Positions 9,012 through 18,092 are shown, counted from the stretch's first letter. The stretch is 64,000 bases of DNA from Hyphomicrobiaceae bacterium (GCA_020638035.1 JACKJI010000001.1:186001-250000); one strand, 5' to 3'. Numbers and translations: made by a program. The notes: generated by a model from the sequence alone, not told the origin.

Positions 9012-10253
9012 ATGATGCGCATATTTGCCACCACCACCATCCTCGCGCTGATCATGATGGTGGCTGTAGCCGCGAGCGCCGGCGAAAATCAGCTTGCAAT
9101 TGAGGGCTTCGGCAAAGCGCGCTCGATCTCAGCGTCGGCCCTCCTTGCGCGTAACGACCTCGCCACCATCGAGATCAGCAATGATCCGGCCTACATGCGC
9201 ACAATGACCTATGCGGCCGTGCCCTTCCTGGCGCTCTTGCCAGATACCGATCTTGCAGCGTTCGACACGTTGGAAATACGCGCGACGGATGGTTTCGTCT
9301 CGCAACTCCCGACAACGCTTTTCGAGAGTGCTAGATCAGGTGGGGCAACACCTTGGCTTGCCATCGAGATGCCAAACTCTCCGTGGCCCAAACTGCCAGG
9401 TAAGAACATCAGCGCCGGGCCGTTCTTCCTGGTCTGGCAGCACCCTGCGCGGTCGCGCATCGGCCCAGAGCAATGGCCCTATGCGATAGCGTCAATAGAG
9501 GCCGTTGCCTCGCCGATCAAACGCTGGCCAAACATGTCCGTCGCCGATGACGTGCCAGAAAACGCACCGGAGCGGCACGGACTCGTGTCCTTCATCAAGA
9601 ACTGCCTTGCATGTCACAAGATTGATGGTGCTGGAAAAGCAGATGTCGGTCCGGATCTTGCGCGGCCTGTGGCGCCGACAGAATACATGACTCGAAAGGG
9701 CCTGAAGCAGCTGATCCGCGATCCCGCCTCAGTCCGCACATGGCCCGATCAGAAGATGCAGGGCTTCCCTGCCGACATTCTACCCGACGATGAACTCGAT
9801 GACCTCATCGCCTACATCTCACACATTGCGAGGCGTCGCGAGATGCGGGAAGTTGCACATACGATAAGCGATAAAGAAATTGTCGTTGTTCGCCCCACCA
9901 GCGCTCAAAGTTCGAAGCAGCGACTGCGGGTCTTCGAAGGGATTTCAGGAAAGACCGCCGGAGCGGAAGGCATTTCCATGATCCGCGTCGTCATACCTCC
10001 CGGAGGGCAGGCCGAAGCCCACTATCATAAGGGATACGAGACTGCGATCTACGTGTTGCAGGGGCGGGTCGAGACGCGTTACGGGCAGCAACTGAAGAAG
10101 TCGGTCGTGAACGAAGCAGGCGACTTCATCTTCATTCCCCCGGACGTCCCGCATCAACCTCGCAATCTAAGCTCGACTGAACCGGCAATCGCGATTGTCA
10201 CTCGGACCGATCCCAACGAACAGGAAAGCGTTGTTACCTATCAACCGAAGTGA
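9012..10253 (+). CDS. Exported cytochrome c-cupin fusion protein
   Basis: A three-part periplasmic protein of 413 residues. A signal peptide occupies residues 1-23. Residues 25-175 form a domain resembling the small soluble domain found in front of some c-type cytochromes (SISASALLARNDLATIEIS, YAAVPFLALLP). Residues 186-290 are a class I cytochrome c: heme site CLACH (Cys198, Cys201, His202) and a likely sixth ligand Met249 in DQKMQGFP. Residues 300-400 are a cupin with HYHKGYE, GRVETRYGQ and PPDVPHQPRN, keeping the metal-binding His/Glu set. The strong AGGAGA box supports the start. A cupin tethered to a cytochrome suggests a redox enzyme that passes electrons directly to heme; the substrate is unknown. 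Convergent with the MFS gene. Confidence 0.83.
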   Translation: MMRIFATTTILALIMMVAVAASAGENQLAIEGFGKARSISASALLARNDLATIEISNDPAYMRTMTYAAVPFLALLPDTDLAAFDTLEIRATDGFVSQLPTTLFESARSGGATPWLAIEMPNSPWPKLPGKNISAGPFFLVWQHPARSRIGPEQWPYAIASIEAVASPIKRWPNMSVADDVPENAPERHGLVSFIKNCLACHKIDGAGKADVGPDLARPVAPTEYMTRKGLKQLIRDPASVRTWPDQKMQGFPADILPDDELDDLIAYISHIARRREMREVAHTISDKEIVVVRPTSAQSSKQRLRVFEGISGKTAGAEGISMIRVVIPPGGQAEAHYHKGYETAIYVLQGRVETRYGQQLKKSVVNEAGDFIFIPPDVPHQPRNLSSTEPAIAIVTRTDPNEQESVVTYQPK

Positions 10254-10333
10254 AACGCGCTGATCGATCAATCCCGAACATTCCGCGCGGATCTCGACGG
10301 ATGATGCAAACCGTACATTCGAGCTTGATCAAG

Positions 10334-11566
10334 CTATGACGACTTCTGCGCGCCACCAGCGATGCTGTTTCGACGAAGCGTCAGCAGCCCGACGATGGAA
10401 ACCGTTGTGAATGCCGCACCAGCGAGGAACGTGCCTTTGGGCCCAATGGCGTCCCATAGTCCGCCGGCGATGACGCTGGCAGCAAGCAGGGCAATTCCGG
10501 TCATCAGATTGAACATGCCGTAGGCCGTGCCGCGTAGCTCCGCCGGCGCAGTATCGGCGACGAGCGCCGCCATCAGGCCCTGTGTCAAGCCCATGTGCAA
10601 CCCCCACAGGATGACACCCACAGCGACGCCGGTAATGCCGCTGGACAGCGCAAGCACAATGTCGGCAACGATCAGGAGCGCAAGCCCTGCCAACAGGATG
10701 GAATGACGGTCCATGCGGTCGGAAAGAACTCCGGCCGGATAGGCGGCAATAGAGTAGACGAAATTCATCAGCACCATCACTGCCGGAACCATTGCGATTG
10801 GAAGGCCCACCAATTGTGCCTTCAGAATGAGAAAGGCTTCGCTGAACCGGGCCAGCGTGAACACGGTCGCGATACACACAACCCACCAGTACTCGATGCC
10901 CAGCAATGCAAGTTCCGCGCGGCTCAGCGGTGATTTGACCGTGCGAAGCTCGGCCGGTCGCTCGGGCTCCTTGACGGCAACGGCGATCAGCCCGAAGGCG
11001 AGAAAAGCAGGAATGACGGCGGCCCAGAACACAGCCTGGAAATTGTTGGCTGTCCAGAGCATCAGCAGGATCACGAGCAACGGCCCGACAAACGCGCCAA
11101 TCGTATCGAGCGATTGCCTTAGACCGAAACTGGCGCCACGCAGCTCGGGCGGAGCCAAGTCGGCCACGAGCGCGTCGCGAGGCGCGCCGCGAACACCCTT
11201 GCCGACCCGGTCTATGAAGCGGGCCGCAATCAGCCAGGAAAGGCTCGGCGCAAGCGGGAAGATAGGCTTGGTGAAGGCCGCCATGCCATAACCGAGGACG
11301 GCAAGTCCTTTGCGTTTCCCGATCCTATCGGACAATGCGCCGGAGAAGATCTTGGTGATGGCTGCGGTTGCCTCGGCAATGCCCTCGATGATCCCCACCG
11401 CCAAGGTCGAGGTGCCCAGCACTGTCACCATATAAACCGGCAGCAAGGCATGGATCATCTCGGACGAGATATCCATGAGCATCGAGACGAAGCCCAGGAT
11501 CCAGACTCCTGTTGGGATCTGCTTCAAGCGCCCTTTGACCGATTGCGATACCACGATGTCGAGCAT
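10334..11566 (-). CDS. MFS transporter
   Basis: Major facilitator superfamily carrier, about 410 residues with 12 predicted membrane spans. Family signatures are present: the loop 2-3 motif GALSDRIGKRKGLAVLG and its counterpart in the second half, GVLSDRMDRHSILLAG. DRVGKGVRGAPRDALVAD in loop 4-5 is typical of a proteobacterial MFS group near metal and drug exporters. The frame is open for 56 further codons upstream, but those residues look non-coding; the ATG at 11566 follows GGGAGAGG very closely, so a GTG at 11554 is an alternative start. No substrate can be assigned. It shares no operon; the convergent neighbour is the cytochrome-cupin gene. Confidence 0.87.
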   Translation of the reverse strand: MLDIVVSQSVKGRLKQIPTGVWILGFVSMLMDISSEMIHALLPVYMVTVLGTSTLAVGIIEGIAEATAAITKIFSGALSDRIGKRKGLAVLGYGMAAFTKPIFPLAPSLSWLIAARFIDRVGKGVRGAPRDALVADLAPPELRGASFGLRQSLDTIGAFVGPLLVILLMLWTANNFQAVFWAAVIPAFLAFGLIAVAVKEPERPAELRTVKSPLSRAELALLGIEYWWVVCIATVFTLARFSEAFLILKAQLVGLPIAMVPAVMVLMNFVYSIAAYPAGVLSDRMDRHSILLAGLALLIVADIVLALSSGITGVAVGVILWGLHMGLTQGLMAALVADTAPAELRGTAYGMFNLMTGIALLAASVIAGGLWDAIGPKGTFLAGAAFTTVSIVGLLTLRRNSIAGGAQKSS

Positions 11567-11850
11567 CCTCTCCCATCGAAAGGCGCGGCCGCCGGAACTT
11601 GGCGTGCAAGAAGCCTTAGCGCGCGGGTGCCGCGAAGGTCCGCAGCTGTTGCCTGTCCCCCAAGGGTCAATAACCTTGCGGTGGTCTTCGCGGGACGCCA
11701 TCCCTATCCCACTCGCAATCGCCATACGTTGCACGGTCCATGGGCCAGCTGCCGATCAGAGAAACAGGCGCCAACAACAACTTGCCGCACAATTGCCTTA
11801 CCCCTGCAATCAGCGCCAATCTCACGGTTACAATCAATCCGCAGCGTCCG

Positions 11851-12900
11851 TCATGCCTTTCCGGCGACCATGGCGGCACTCAGCACGCGGGCATAGTTGC
11901 CGATGGAAATCTTGCGGAGGCGAGACTGCTCGACGCCTCGCGCCTCCAAATGGGTGACGACGCGTCGGAGATCGGTGTAGTTCTTGATTGGACTGTTCGC
12001 GATTGCGTTCAAGTCCGTCCCGAATGCGACGTGATCGTCGCCGAGCAGCTGCGCCATCTGGAGCAGTCGATTGGCGTAGGACTCGATGGTGCTACCGACA
12101 TCCGACGGCAATGCCCACAGCCCGACAACTCCGCCTTTCGCGGCAATCGCGCGCGCCTCCTCGGCGCTGATCTGACGAGCACGCCATGCCGGCATCCGCC
12201 AGTTGGGTTCGCCACGCGCGATCGATGAGTGCGACCACACCACCGGCGAGCGCGAGATCTCAAGGGCCTGCTCCACCGTTGGCTTCGTCCCGTGTGCAAG
12301 GTCAATCAGGATGCCGAGACGATTTGCTTCGCGGATAACGTCGCGGCCGAAGGCGGTGAGGCCACCGTGCGCCGGTGCCTCTGTCTGGAAGTCGCCGATG
12401 GTATTGCGCGCATAATGGACAAGCTGAAGATGTCGGACACCGCCGTCATACGCAGCCTCAAGTCCAGCGAGCCCGTCATCGAGAAATGTCGCACCTTCAA
12501 CCGACAGGACGACATGCGGTTCGCCCGAAAGCGCCCGCTCGATGTCGACAGGCGTGCGCACGACCTTGAGTTTCTGCTCGGCAAGATGCCGATGTATTCG
12601 TTCGAGTTCCTCCCGGAACCACGCTGTTGCCGCGCCACGCTTGGGGGCTCCGTTCTGCTTCAAACCAGTGGCCGAGCGACGGATCCATGGCATGTCGCCG
12701 ACAAGAGACCACGATACGAGAGTGGCGCCGCCGCTCGCCATATTGCGCCTGAGCGGTTGTCGCGCGGCTGGATTGGGACCAATGAAGAAAAGATGTGCGT
12801 GCATGTCGGCAATCGGCATCATGTCTGCCGCACGCAGCCCGGTCGGGCGCGCAAGGCTCGCAGCCATGGCCGCGAGCACTGCGCGGCGGTTGATCAGCAT
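11851..12900 (-). CDS. Membrane dipeptidase, peptidase M19 (renal dipeptidase) family
   Basis: Zinc dipeptidase of 349 residues with an amidohydrolase barrel. Visible metal ligands are the HxH of ADMHAHLFF (His34, His36), Glu in VLSVEGATFLDDG, His in ILIDLAHGTKPT and His in SPVVWSHSSIARGEPNWR; VAFGTDLNAI near the C-terminus holds the conserved Asp. The N-terminus MLINRRAVLAAMAASLARPT has an Arg pair before a hydrophobic stretch, so Tat or Sec export is likely. The family hydrolyses dipeptides, including D-amino-acid-containing ones, which fits the neighbouring cell-wall hydrolases. Its start is 54 bases from the end of the next leftward gene at 12955, and the two may be cotranscribed. Confidence 0.9.
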   Translation of the reverse strand: MLINRRAVLAAMAASLARPTGLRAADMMPIADMHAHLFFIGPNPAARQPLRRNMASGGATLVSWSLVGDMPWIRRSATGLKQNGAPKRGAATAWFREELERIHRHLAEQKLKVVRTPVDIERALSGEPHVVLSVEGATFLDDGLAGLEAAYDGGVRHLQLVHYARNTIGDFQTEAPAHGGLTAFGRDVIREANRLGILIDLAHGTKPTVEQALEISRSPVVWSHSSIARGEPNWRMPAWRARQISAEEARAIAAKGGVVGLWALPSDVGSTIESYANRLLQMAQLLGDDHVAFGTDLNAIANSPIKNYTDLRRVVTHLEARGVEQSRLRKISIGNYARVLSAAMVAGKA

Positions 12901-12954
12901 GGATAGGCCCCGCAGAAAAAGTGCGCAATCTTGTGCGGCACTTCAGTGCTGCTC

Positions 12955-14208
12955 TCACTCGAACATGATCGTCGCTACGTAGTCCATTGTCCGGCTCGTG
13001 TTGTTGGACGGCAGCAGCGTATTGATCAGATAGGATGTTGGCGAGTAGTTGTCGGGCATGCTCCGTCTGAACCCGCGGCTGATGAAATAGGCTTGAATGC
13101 GGGACATTCCGCCCTTTTCGACAGCCTTGTAGTACGTCTTGAGGGGCTCGAATTTGGGTTGCATGTCCTTTGCGACCTGGCGGTGCCCTTCGGACATTTT
13201 TGCCGCTCGTGAAGTGTCTTCTATGAACACCGAGTCGAGTAGTGCATCACGCTCGCTGTTTGGAAGCTGCAAGGCGTCAACAACAAGCAACGGACCATCC
13301 GCCAATCCCGCCTTCGTAAACCGCGATCGGCTGGTAATGAAGCTGCCCGTCGCCCGCATTGGCGTCATCGCAGGCTTGATGCAGGACGGTATCCGACTGC
13401 TTTGGAATACGCTTCCATCTCCCGGATCGCAGCTACGGAGCGCAAGCAACGACCAGGCAAACTCGGAACAGAACAGGTCGAGAGGCTGGCCGCTACTCGT
13501 GGATTGCCCCAGTGCGGCCTGACCAAAGGTCTTCACAAATTCAGGCGACTTTCCAGACCGGTACTTTGGATTGTTGTAGTCCTTATTGAAGGCCACTTGC
13601 GTTGGGTAGACCTGCTTGGTGCGGCTGGCGAGCTGTTGTGCCCAGGCAGCAAGATTCTTCCGCTGCGCTTCAGTCAGTCCCCGCGGACGAATGACATGCA
13701 TGAACTTGAGGGTGCGATAGTGCTCGCTTGTGAAATCGCCGCGTCCGAGCGTCTCGACATCCATGGGATTATCCATATGACGAATGATCCCGTTGGGCGC
13801 GAGGTAGGCCATGCCCGCATGACTGACACCCAACTGAATGTTGGGATAGGTGCCGGCGCCGCCCCATTCCGGCCGGAAGGACAATAGAATATCGCCCGTC
13901 TGGATCAGGCCGCTCTGCGTGATGCGTTTGCTGAAGCCCACACGCTTTGTTTTCACGATCCGCAACCCGACGTGTGCAGCATTGTCTTTGTACTTCGGGT
14001 AGCGAAATTCAATCAATTGATCGGTCGTGTTGATGGTCTTCGGCAACTCAAGCCACGCGCTCTCCGGGACTGTGTAGAAGACGGGGACATCGAGGCGCCG
14101 GGCGATATCCTGGCTGGTGCTCTCGCTGTAGGTGAACTCTGCGGCGCAAGTGAAGTTAGGATTGGCGACCAATCCTGCTGCAAGCAGCAAAGCTCCCAAT
14201 ACGCGCAT
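12955..14208 (-). CDS. Exported permuted-papain (YiiX/NlpC-like) family protein
   Basis: Exported protein of 417 residues. GGGGAG nine bases upstream supports the ATG at 14208, giving a signal peptide MRVLGALLLAAGLVANPNFT that ends near CAAE. The segment QTGDILLSFRP ... GVSHAGMAYL holds the Gly-Asp-Ile-Leu and Ser-His-Ala-Gly of circularly permuted NlpC/P60 (YiiX-like) folds, with His as the likely base. LDLFCSEFAWSLLAL, about 130 residues later, has the FCSEF motif carrying the putative nucleophilic Cys. Together they suggest a Cys-His hydrolase acting on a lipid or peptide amide in the periplasm. The C-terminal 130 residues are family-specific. Assignment to superfamily is fairly safe, the substrate is not known. 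Confidence 0.75.
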   Translation of the reverse strand: MRVLGALLLAAGLVANPNFTCAAEFTYSESTSQDIARRLDVPVFYTVPESAWLELPKTINTTDQLIEFRYPKYKDNAAHVGLRIVKTKRVGFSKRITQSGLIQTGDILLSFRPEWGGAGTYPNIQLGVSHAGMAYLAPNGIIRHMDNPMDVETLGRGDFTSEHYRTLKFMHVIRPRGLTEAQRKNLAAWAQQLASRTKQVYPTQVAFNKDYNNPKYRSGKSPEFVKTFGQAALGQSTSSGQPLDLFCSEFAWSLLALRSCDPGDGSVFQSSRIPSCIKPAMTPMRATGSFITSRSRFTKAGLADGPLLVVDALQLPNSERDALLDSVFIEDTSRAAKMSEGHRQVAKDMQPKFEPLKTYYKAVEKGGMSRIQAYFISRGFRRSMPDNYSPTSYLINTLLPSNNTSRTMDYVATIMFE

Positions 14209-14362
14209 GTCGTCGTACTCCCCAAACATGACCCAACCGAAACGTGCGTGCGTCAACCTGCCCGTGGTCCACACATCGGGCGCCATCCTATGAGTTATTG
14301 GCTTACGTGCCTATACGGGAAATCCACGGCGAGCATGCGAAAATAGGGCAGAAATCGGACCC

Positions 14363-15100
14363 ATGATCTTGTTTCGAACCACCCTTTCTCGGACAGGACG
14401 GCTGCGGCTCTCCCTGCTGAGCCTGCCGGCGATCGCACTTGCCGGCTACTGCGGCTGGATCACCTGGCTCGGACGTGAGTTTGCCCCGCCAAGTCGTTGC
14501 CAAGGCACCGCCGTCAACGGCTACCTGACTCATGGTCGCCGCCTGCCGTACTCAGGTGAGAACTTTCGCGCCTACAGCCTGTTGGGCTACCTGAGCGGAC
14601 GCACGTTCATGCACGGAGCCGTTCGCGATGCGGTCCTCTCCAGCTACGCGAGGGTGGCGACAAGGCGACCTGAGTTGCGTTTCGTCTACGGCGAAGGCAG
14701 CTGGCCTTGGGGCGGCTTGTTGTGGCCGCATAGAACCCACGCCAACGGGACCTCGGTCGACTTCTTCGTACCGCTGCGCACGCGCGATGGCGACGTCGCC
14801 GAGATGCCGGTGTCCGTTTTCAACAAGCTCGGCTACAGCGTCGGCTTCGACAATGCCGGCCGGGCCGGCGATCTGCAGATCGACTTCGAGGCAATGGCTC
14901 TGCATCTTGTGGAACTCGACCATGCTGCGCGCGAATATGGTCTGAAGGTCCGGCGCGTAATCTTCGACAGCCATCTGCAGCCGCACCTGTTCGCCACCCG
15001 AGAGGGAGCCAAGCTGTCGGGGAGACTGTCCTTCCTCGGCAAGGCCTGGGTTCGACACGACCAGCACTATCACGTCGATTTCGGCGGGGCCTGCGGCTGA
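14363..15100 (+). CDS. LAS-type metallopeptidase, MepA-like murein endopeptidase
   Basis: Membrane-anchored or exported protein of 245 residues. One hydrophobic segment lies at residues 14-37. The metal site of LAS peptidases is visible: HRTHANGTSVDFFVP (His and Asp) and WVRHDQHYHVDFGG (the His-x-His with a second Asp). GWPWGG-like spacing (SWPWGGLLWPHRTH) resembles penicillin-insensitive murein endopeptidases, which cut D-Ala-meso-DAP cross-links. It is shorter than E. coli MepA (274), and lacks part of its Cys set. Divergent from the permuted-papain protein at 14208, so both may share a promoter region of about 150 bases. Confidence 0.8.
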   Translation: MILFRTTLSRTGRLRLSLLSLPAIALAGYCGWITWLGREFAPPSRCQGTAVNGYLTHGRRLPYSGENFRAYSLLGYLSGRTFMHGAVRDAVLSSYARVATRRPELRFVYGEGSWPWGGLLWPHRTHANGTSVDFFVPLRTRDGDVAEMPVSVFNKLGYSVGFDNAGRAGDLQIDFEAMALHLVELDHAAREYGLKVRRVIFDSHLQPHLFATREGAKLSGRLSFLGKAWVRHDQHYHVDFGGACG

Positions 15101-15525
15101 CGAACGCTCGAGCTTCTTTCAATGTCTTCACTTCGCAGTCGAGCGGCCATATCCACCAGAAGCTCTTCCCGAGGATTGACAAAAAAATCCCGGCGACGCG
15201 GGCGGGCCTCGCGGCAGCACACTACCGCATCGTCGTGCGGCCCATTGCGTGTCCGCTCAGCGCCACGTCATCGAAGCGGACGGCGGCGAAGTTACCGCCA
15301 CGTAACTTGCTGTCGATTGCCAAGTTGAAAGGGCAAGGTCCCTCTTTTTTCCCTCTATCTGCAGCTTCGTCCGAATCGCCCAGACGTGGCTCATCCGCAG
15401 GGATGTGTTGGCGCCAACAGGCTTGCCTGTATTTCAAGGCATGCCCACGGGGCACTGTCACAAAGCTGCAATGTGGCGGCCATAACCTCTAGCAAAACCC
15501 CGTTCAAAACCTTTGGCATCGTCTC
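15101..15525. other. Intergenic region before the split gene
   Basis: About 425 bases with no supported gene. Short open frames occur on both strands but none shows a conserved domain, a ribosome site or a signal peptide. The promoter of the IS-split exported protein is expected in this stretch. Confidence 0.5.
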
Positions 15526-15632
15526 GTGATCGTGCTGATTCCCTCGCCGCTCGCTGCCGCTTCAATCGCTGTCTTGCTCGCCTGCCTGCTAACAGTGCAT
15601 GCACCCGAAGCAAACGCTCAGGCTGGCCCTAC
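15526..15632 (+). pseudogene. 5' part of exported coiled-coil protein, split by IS
   Basis: From a GTG at 15526 the frame reads as a signal peptide (VIVLIPSPLAAASIAVLLAC then LLTVHAPEANAQA) followed by GPT, at which point the insertion sequence begins. Removing bases 15633-16941, meaning the element and one copy of the CTAC target duplication, joins this frame exactly to the downstream coiled-coil frame (GPT-TFTDPRRLPAGDDDEAR). The start codon is uncertain because no strong ribosome site precedes it; the frame is open from a TAG at 15490. Confidence 0.8.
15629..15632 (+). repeat. IS target-site duplication, left copy (CTAC)
   Basis: CTAC directly precedes the TGACCTGCCC terminal repeat; the same four bases follow the right end at 16938-16941. 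Confidence 0.92.
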
Positions 15633-15660
15633 TGACCTGCCCAATTTCTTCGGACCACGT

Positions 15661-16614
15661 TTAGCTTGAGAGATCAGCCCTCGTTGCTTTTGCTGTTTGC
15701 CTCTTGCGAGGCGGTTGCGCGACGGGGCGGAGCGCGGAGGCCCCACATACCGCAGCGATCCGGCCCGTCGCCGGCACGGGCGCTGCGTCTTGCTCCTTCA
15801 GTCTTGCCACGAACGCGGCCGGCGTCATGTAGCCTATGCTCGAATGCGGCCGCACCTCGTTGAAGTGGCGCCGCCACGTCTCGATCACGACCTTTGCTTC
15901 GGCCCGCGAGCGGAACCATTCCAGCGACAGGCACTCGTCGCGGAACTTGCCGTTGAAGCTCTCGGTCGCGCCATTCTGCCAGGGCTTGCCCGGATCGATC
16001 AACGCGCACCCGATGCCCTGACCGACGATCCACTTCAGCAGCGCCCGCGACACGAACTCGGGCCCGTTGTCGGACCTCAGATACAGCGGCGCGCCGCGCT
16101 CCGAGACGAGCCGCGACAGCACCTCGATCACGCGGCCCGAGCGGATGCGGCCATCGACCTCGATCGCCAGACCCTCTTTCGTCCACTCGTCGGTGACGGT
16201 GAGGCACTTCAGCTGCTGACCGTTGGCGCACCAGTCGAACACGAAGTCGTAGCTCCACACCTGGTTCGCACCGGTCGGCGCGTTCGGGCGCGGACGGCCC
16301 GTCGCGATGCGCTTTCTCGGCCGCTTGCGCGGCACTTGAAGCTTCGCCAGTCGCCACAGGCGATGGCAGCGGCCGAAGCTCATCACATGCCCTTCCCGTT
16401 CGAGGAAGATCGCGATCCGACGATAGCCGTAGCGCGGATACTGCGCGGCGAGCGCCGCCATCCGCGCCAGCACCGGCGCATCCGTCTCCGCCTTCGTCGA
16501 TCGATACCGCAACGCCGACCGCCCCACTCCGATCAGCGTGCAAGCCCGCCGCTGCGACAGGCCATGCCCTGTCGCGTACGCCACCTGCGAACGGCGAGCC
16601 GGCACGCTCACCAT
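15661..16614 (-). CDS. IS3-family transposase OrfB (DDE integrase domain)
   Basis: Catalytic part of the IS transposase. An HTH_21-like N-terminus is visible (ACTLIGVGRSALRYR, ARMAALAAQYPRYGYRRI). The rve integrase core follows, with catalytic residues in VWSYDFVFDW (first Asp), YLRSDNGPEFVSRAL (second Asp) and NGATESFNGKFRDECL (Glu). The tail RPHSSIGYMTPAAF is typical. The frame is open upstream of the stated start because OrfB is made as an OrfAB fusion by a -1 shift at the A7 run; MVSVPARR at 16614 is only the first in-frame Met after that run. The stop TAA lies inside the terminal repeat. Confidence 0.95.
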   Translation of the reverse strand: MVSVPARRSQVAYATGHGLSQRRACTLIGVGRSALRYRSTKAETDAPVLARMAALAAQYPRYGYRRIAIFLEREGHVMSFGRCHRLWRLAKLQVPRKRPRKRIATGRPRPNAPTGANQVWSYDFVFDWCANGQQLKCLTVTDEWTKEGLAIEVDGRIRSGRVIEVLSRLVSERGAPLYLRSDNGPEFVSRALLKWIVGQGIGCALIDPGKPWQNGATESFNGKFRDECLSLEWFRSRAEAKVVIETWRRHFNEVRPHSSIGYMTPAAFVARLKEQDAAPVPATGRIAAVCGASALRPVAQPPRKRQTAKATRADLSS

Positions 16615-16871
16615 TTTTTTGCGGCGATCTCCTTCATCACCTCGATCTCGAGATCGCGCTCGGCGACGAGCTTCTTCAGCCGCGCATTCTCCGCTTCGAG
16701 CTGCTTCAGACGGCGCACGTCGTCTGACTGCAGCGCCCCGAAGCGCTTGCGCCACGTGTAGATCGTCTGCTCGCTGATGCCGTGCCTCTTCGCAACCTCG
16801 CCGACAGTCCCGCGATCCGCCTCGCGAAGGATCGCCACCATCTGCTCGTCCCGGAACCTGCTCTTGCGCAT
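16608..16871 (-). CDS. IS3-family transposase OrfA
   Basis: Helix-turn-helix protein of 87 residues that binds the IS ends: MRKSRFRDEQMVAILREA, VAKRHGISEQTIYTWRKRFG, then a leucine-zipper-like coiled coil (LKQLEAENARLKKLVAERD). The C-terminal EIAAKKW is encoded across an A7 run that acts as the slippery site for the -1 shift into OrfB. Intact. Confidence 0.95.
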   Translation of the reverse strand: MRKSRFRDEQMVAILREADRGTVGEVAKRHGISEQTIYTWRKRFGALQSDDVRRLKQLEAENARLKKLVAERDLEIEVMKEIAAKKW

Positions 16872-16937
16872 GCCGTCCTCCGATTCGGAGGCCAGTCTCT
16901 CAAGTTATCGATGGTCCGAAAACCCTGGGGCAGGTCA

Positions 16938-16941
16938 CTAC
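16938..16941 (+). repeat. IS target-site duplication, right copy (CTAC)
   Basis: CTAC directly follows the right terminal repeat (GGGCAGGTCA) and equals the left-flank copy at 15629-15632. Confidence 0.92.
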
Positions 16942-18034
16942 GTTTACCGATCCGCGCCGATTGCCGGCGGGCGACGATGACGAGGCGCGTCGGCGTACTT
17001 TGGAGGAACAGGCACGCGAGTTGAAGCTTCGTGAAGCCGAGTCCCAACGGAAAGCCGAAGAAGAGCGGCGTCTCCGGGAGGCGGCGGAGGTGGAGGAAGA
17101 AAAAGCGCGTCGCCAGGCAGAAATAGAGCGTTTCGAAAAAGAGCGACTTGAGCGCGAGAAGATCGCCCGGGAACGCGAGCTTGCCGAACGGAAACGCGCA
17201 GAAGAGATTGCCCGCGAACAAGCAGAGGCTGAAGCTGCCCGCCTGGCGGCGGAGCAGAATCGACGAGAACGCGCCGAGCAAATCGCGACAAAAATGCAGG
17301 CACATGATTGCCCGCTTGAGATTCGATCACTACCACTCACCGCAGGCCGCACCAAGATCTCGGTTGTCTCGACCTGTCGCCACGGACAGTCATTCGAATT
17401 GAACTATGGGCCCTATTCGGGAACCTACACGCTCGACCAAGGCGGACATATTGATGTTGAGCTTGATCTTTTTCTGGGACTCGAACCCGGCGTCGATGTC
17501 GTTCTGAACGACGGCACGACGTCAAAAACAGCCATAGAAACCCAAGATCTGGAAAACGTCTACAAGATCGCCATCCTGTGGACCGCACCGGTCGAACTCG
17601 ATCTCCACGCGCTGGAATACACCGCCGAACCTCGAAGCTCTGGTGACGTCTGGACCAGACGGCCCTCTAACGCAGAAGAATCGCGTGCGCTATCGGAGAG
17701 AAGCGGCCTCAGCCACGGCTTCTTGAGCGTACCCGGGAATATATCGAGTAGCCCCAAGAGAGTTCAAGTCTACACGCTGTGGAACAATCACAAGCAGCGT
17801 CATGGCAACATTGCTCTTCTGATCGACTACCTGACACGCGGAGACCTGCCAAAACCTCCCTATTGCGGGGACGGGGAACTTGCGCGCATCCCAGTCAAGA
17901 TCTTTCGCTTTCACCCGAGCGCCGGCATCACAACAGAAGATATCGTTCTTTCCCCTGCGCAGTGCGGAAAGCCGCTGCAGTCCATTGAACAATTCAACCC
18001 TTACCTGATCGAAGGCCTACGCATCCGCAATTGA
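16942..18034 (+). pseudogene. 3' part of exported coiled-coil protein, split by IS
   Basis: The main body of the gene interrupted by the IS. Residues after the junction (TFTDPRRLPAGDDDEARRR) run into a long Glu/Arg/Lys-rich coiled coil of about 100 residues resembling TolA- or TonB-type stalks, then a C-terminal globular domain of about 250 residues with five Cys (HDCPLEIRSLPLTAGRTKIS, CRHGQSFELNYGPYSGTY, LDLHALEYTAEP, PPYCGDGELARIPVKIFRF). I do not recognise the C-terminal domain. A TTG at 16961 could start a signal-less product, but the intact protein would need the pre-IS segment at 15526-15632. The next gene follows after 58 bases on the same strand. Confidence 0.82.
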
Positions 18035-18092
18035 CGGAGCGATTCCGGTCGCTGCGCCAGCAGCGCCACGTCCCACCCGCAGGAGAGCAACA

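Larger units (their letters stand above)
15633..16937 (-). mobile_element. IS3-family (IS407-like) insertion sequence, complete
   Basis: A 1,305-bp element. Both ends begin TGACCTGCCC and share two further blocks, TTCGGACCA and CTTGAGAGA, reading inward, so the imperfect terminal repeats run about 40 bases. A 4-bp target duplication, CTAC, lies at 15629-15632 and 16938-16941. It carries overlapping orfA and orfB on the minus strand with an A7 run at the overlap. The size, 4-bp duplication and OrfA type fit the IS407 group. Both frames and both ends are intact, so the insertion is likely recent and possibly still mobile. Confidence 0.95.

Noticed and set aside
10322..10335. AGCTTGATCAAGCT palindrome as an Fnr or terminator site
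   Set aside because: It overlaps the stop codon of the MFS gene between convergent genes, has no spacer between half-sites and no T-tract; chance or a weak bidirectional terminator is as likely.
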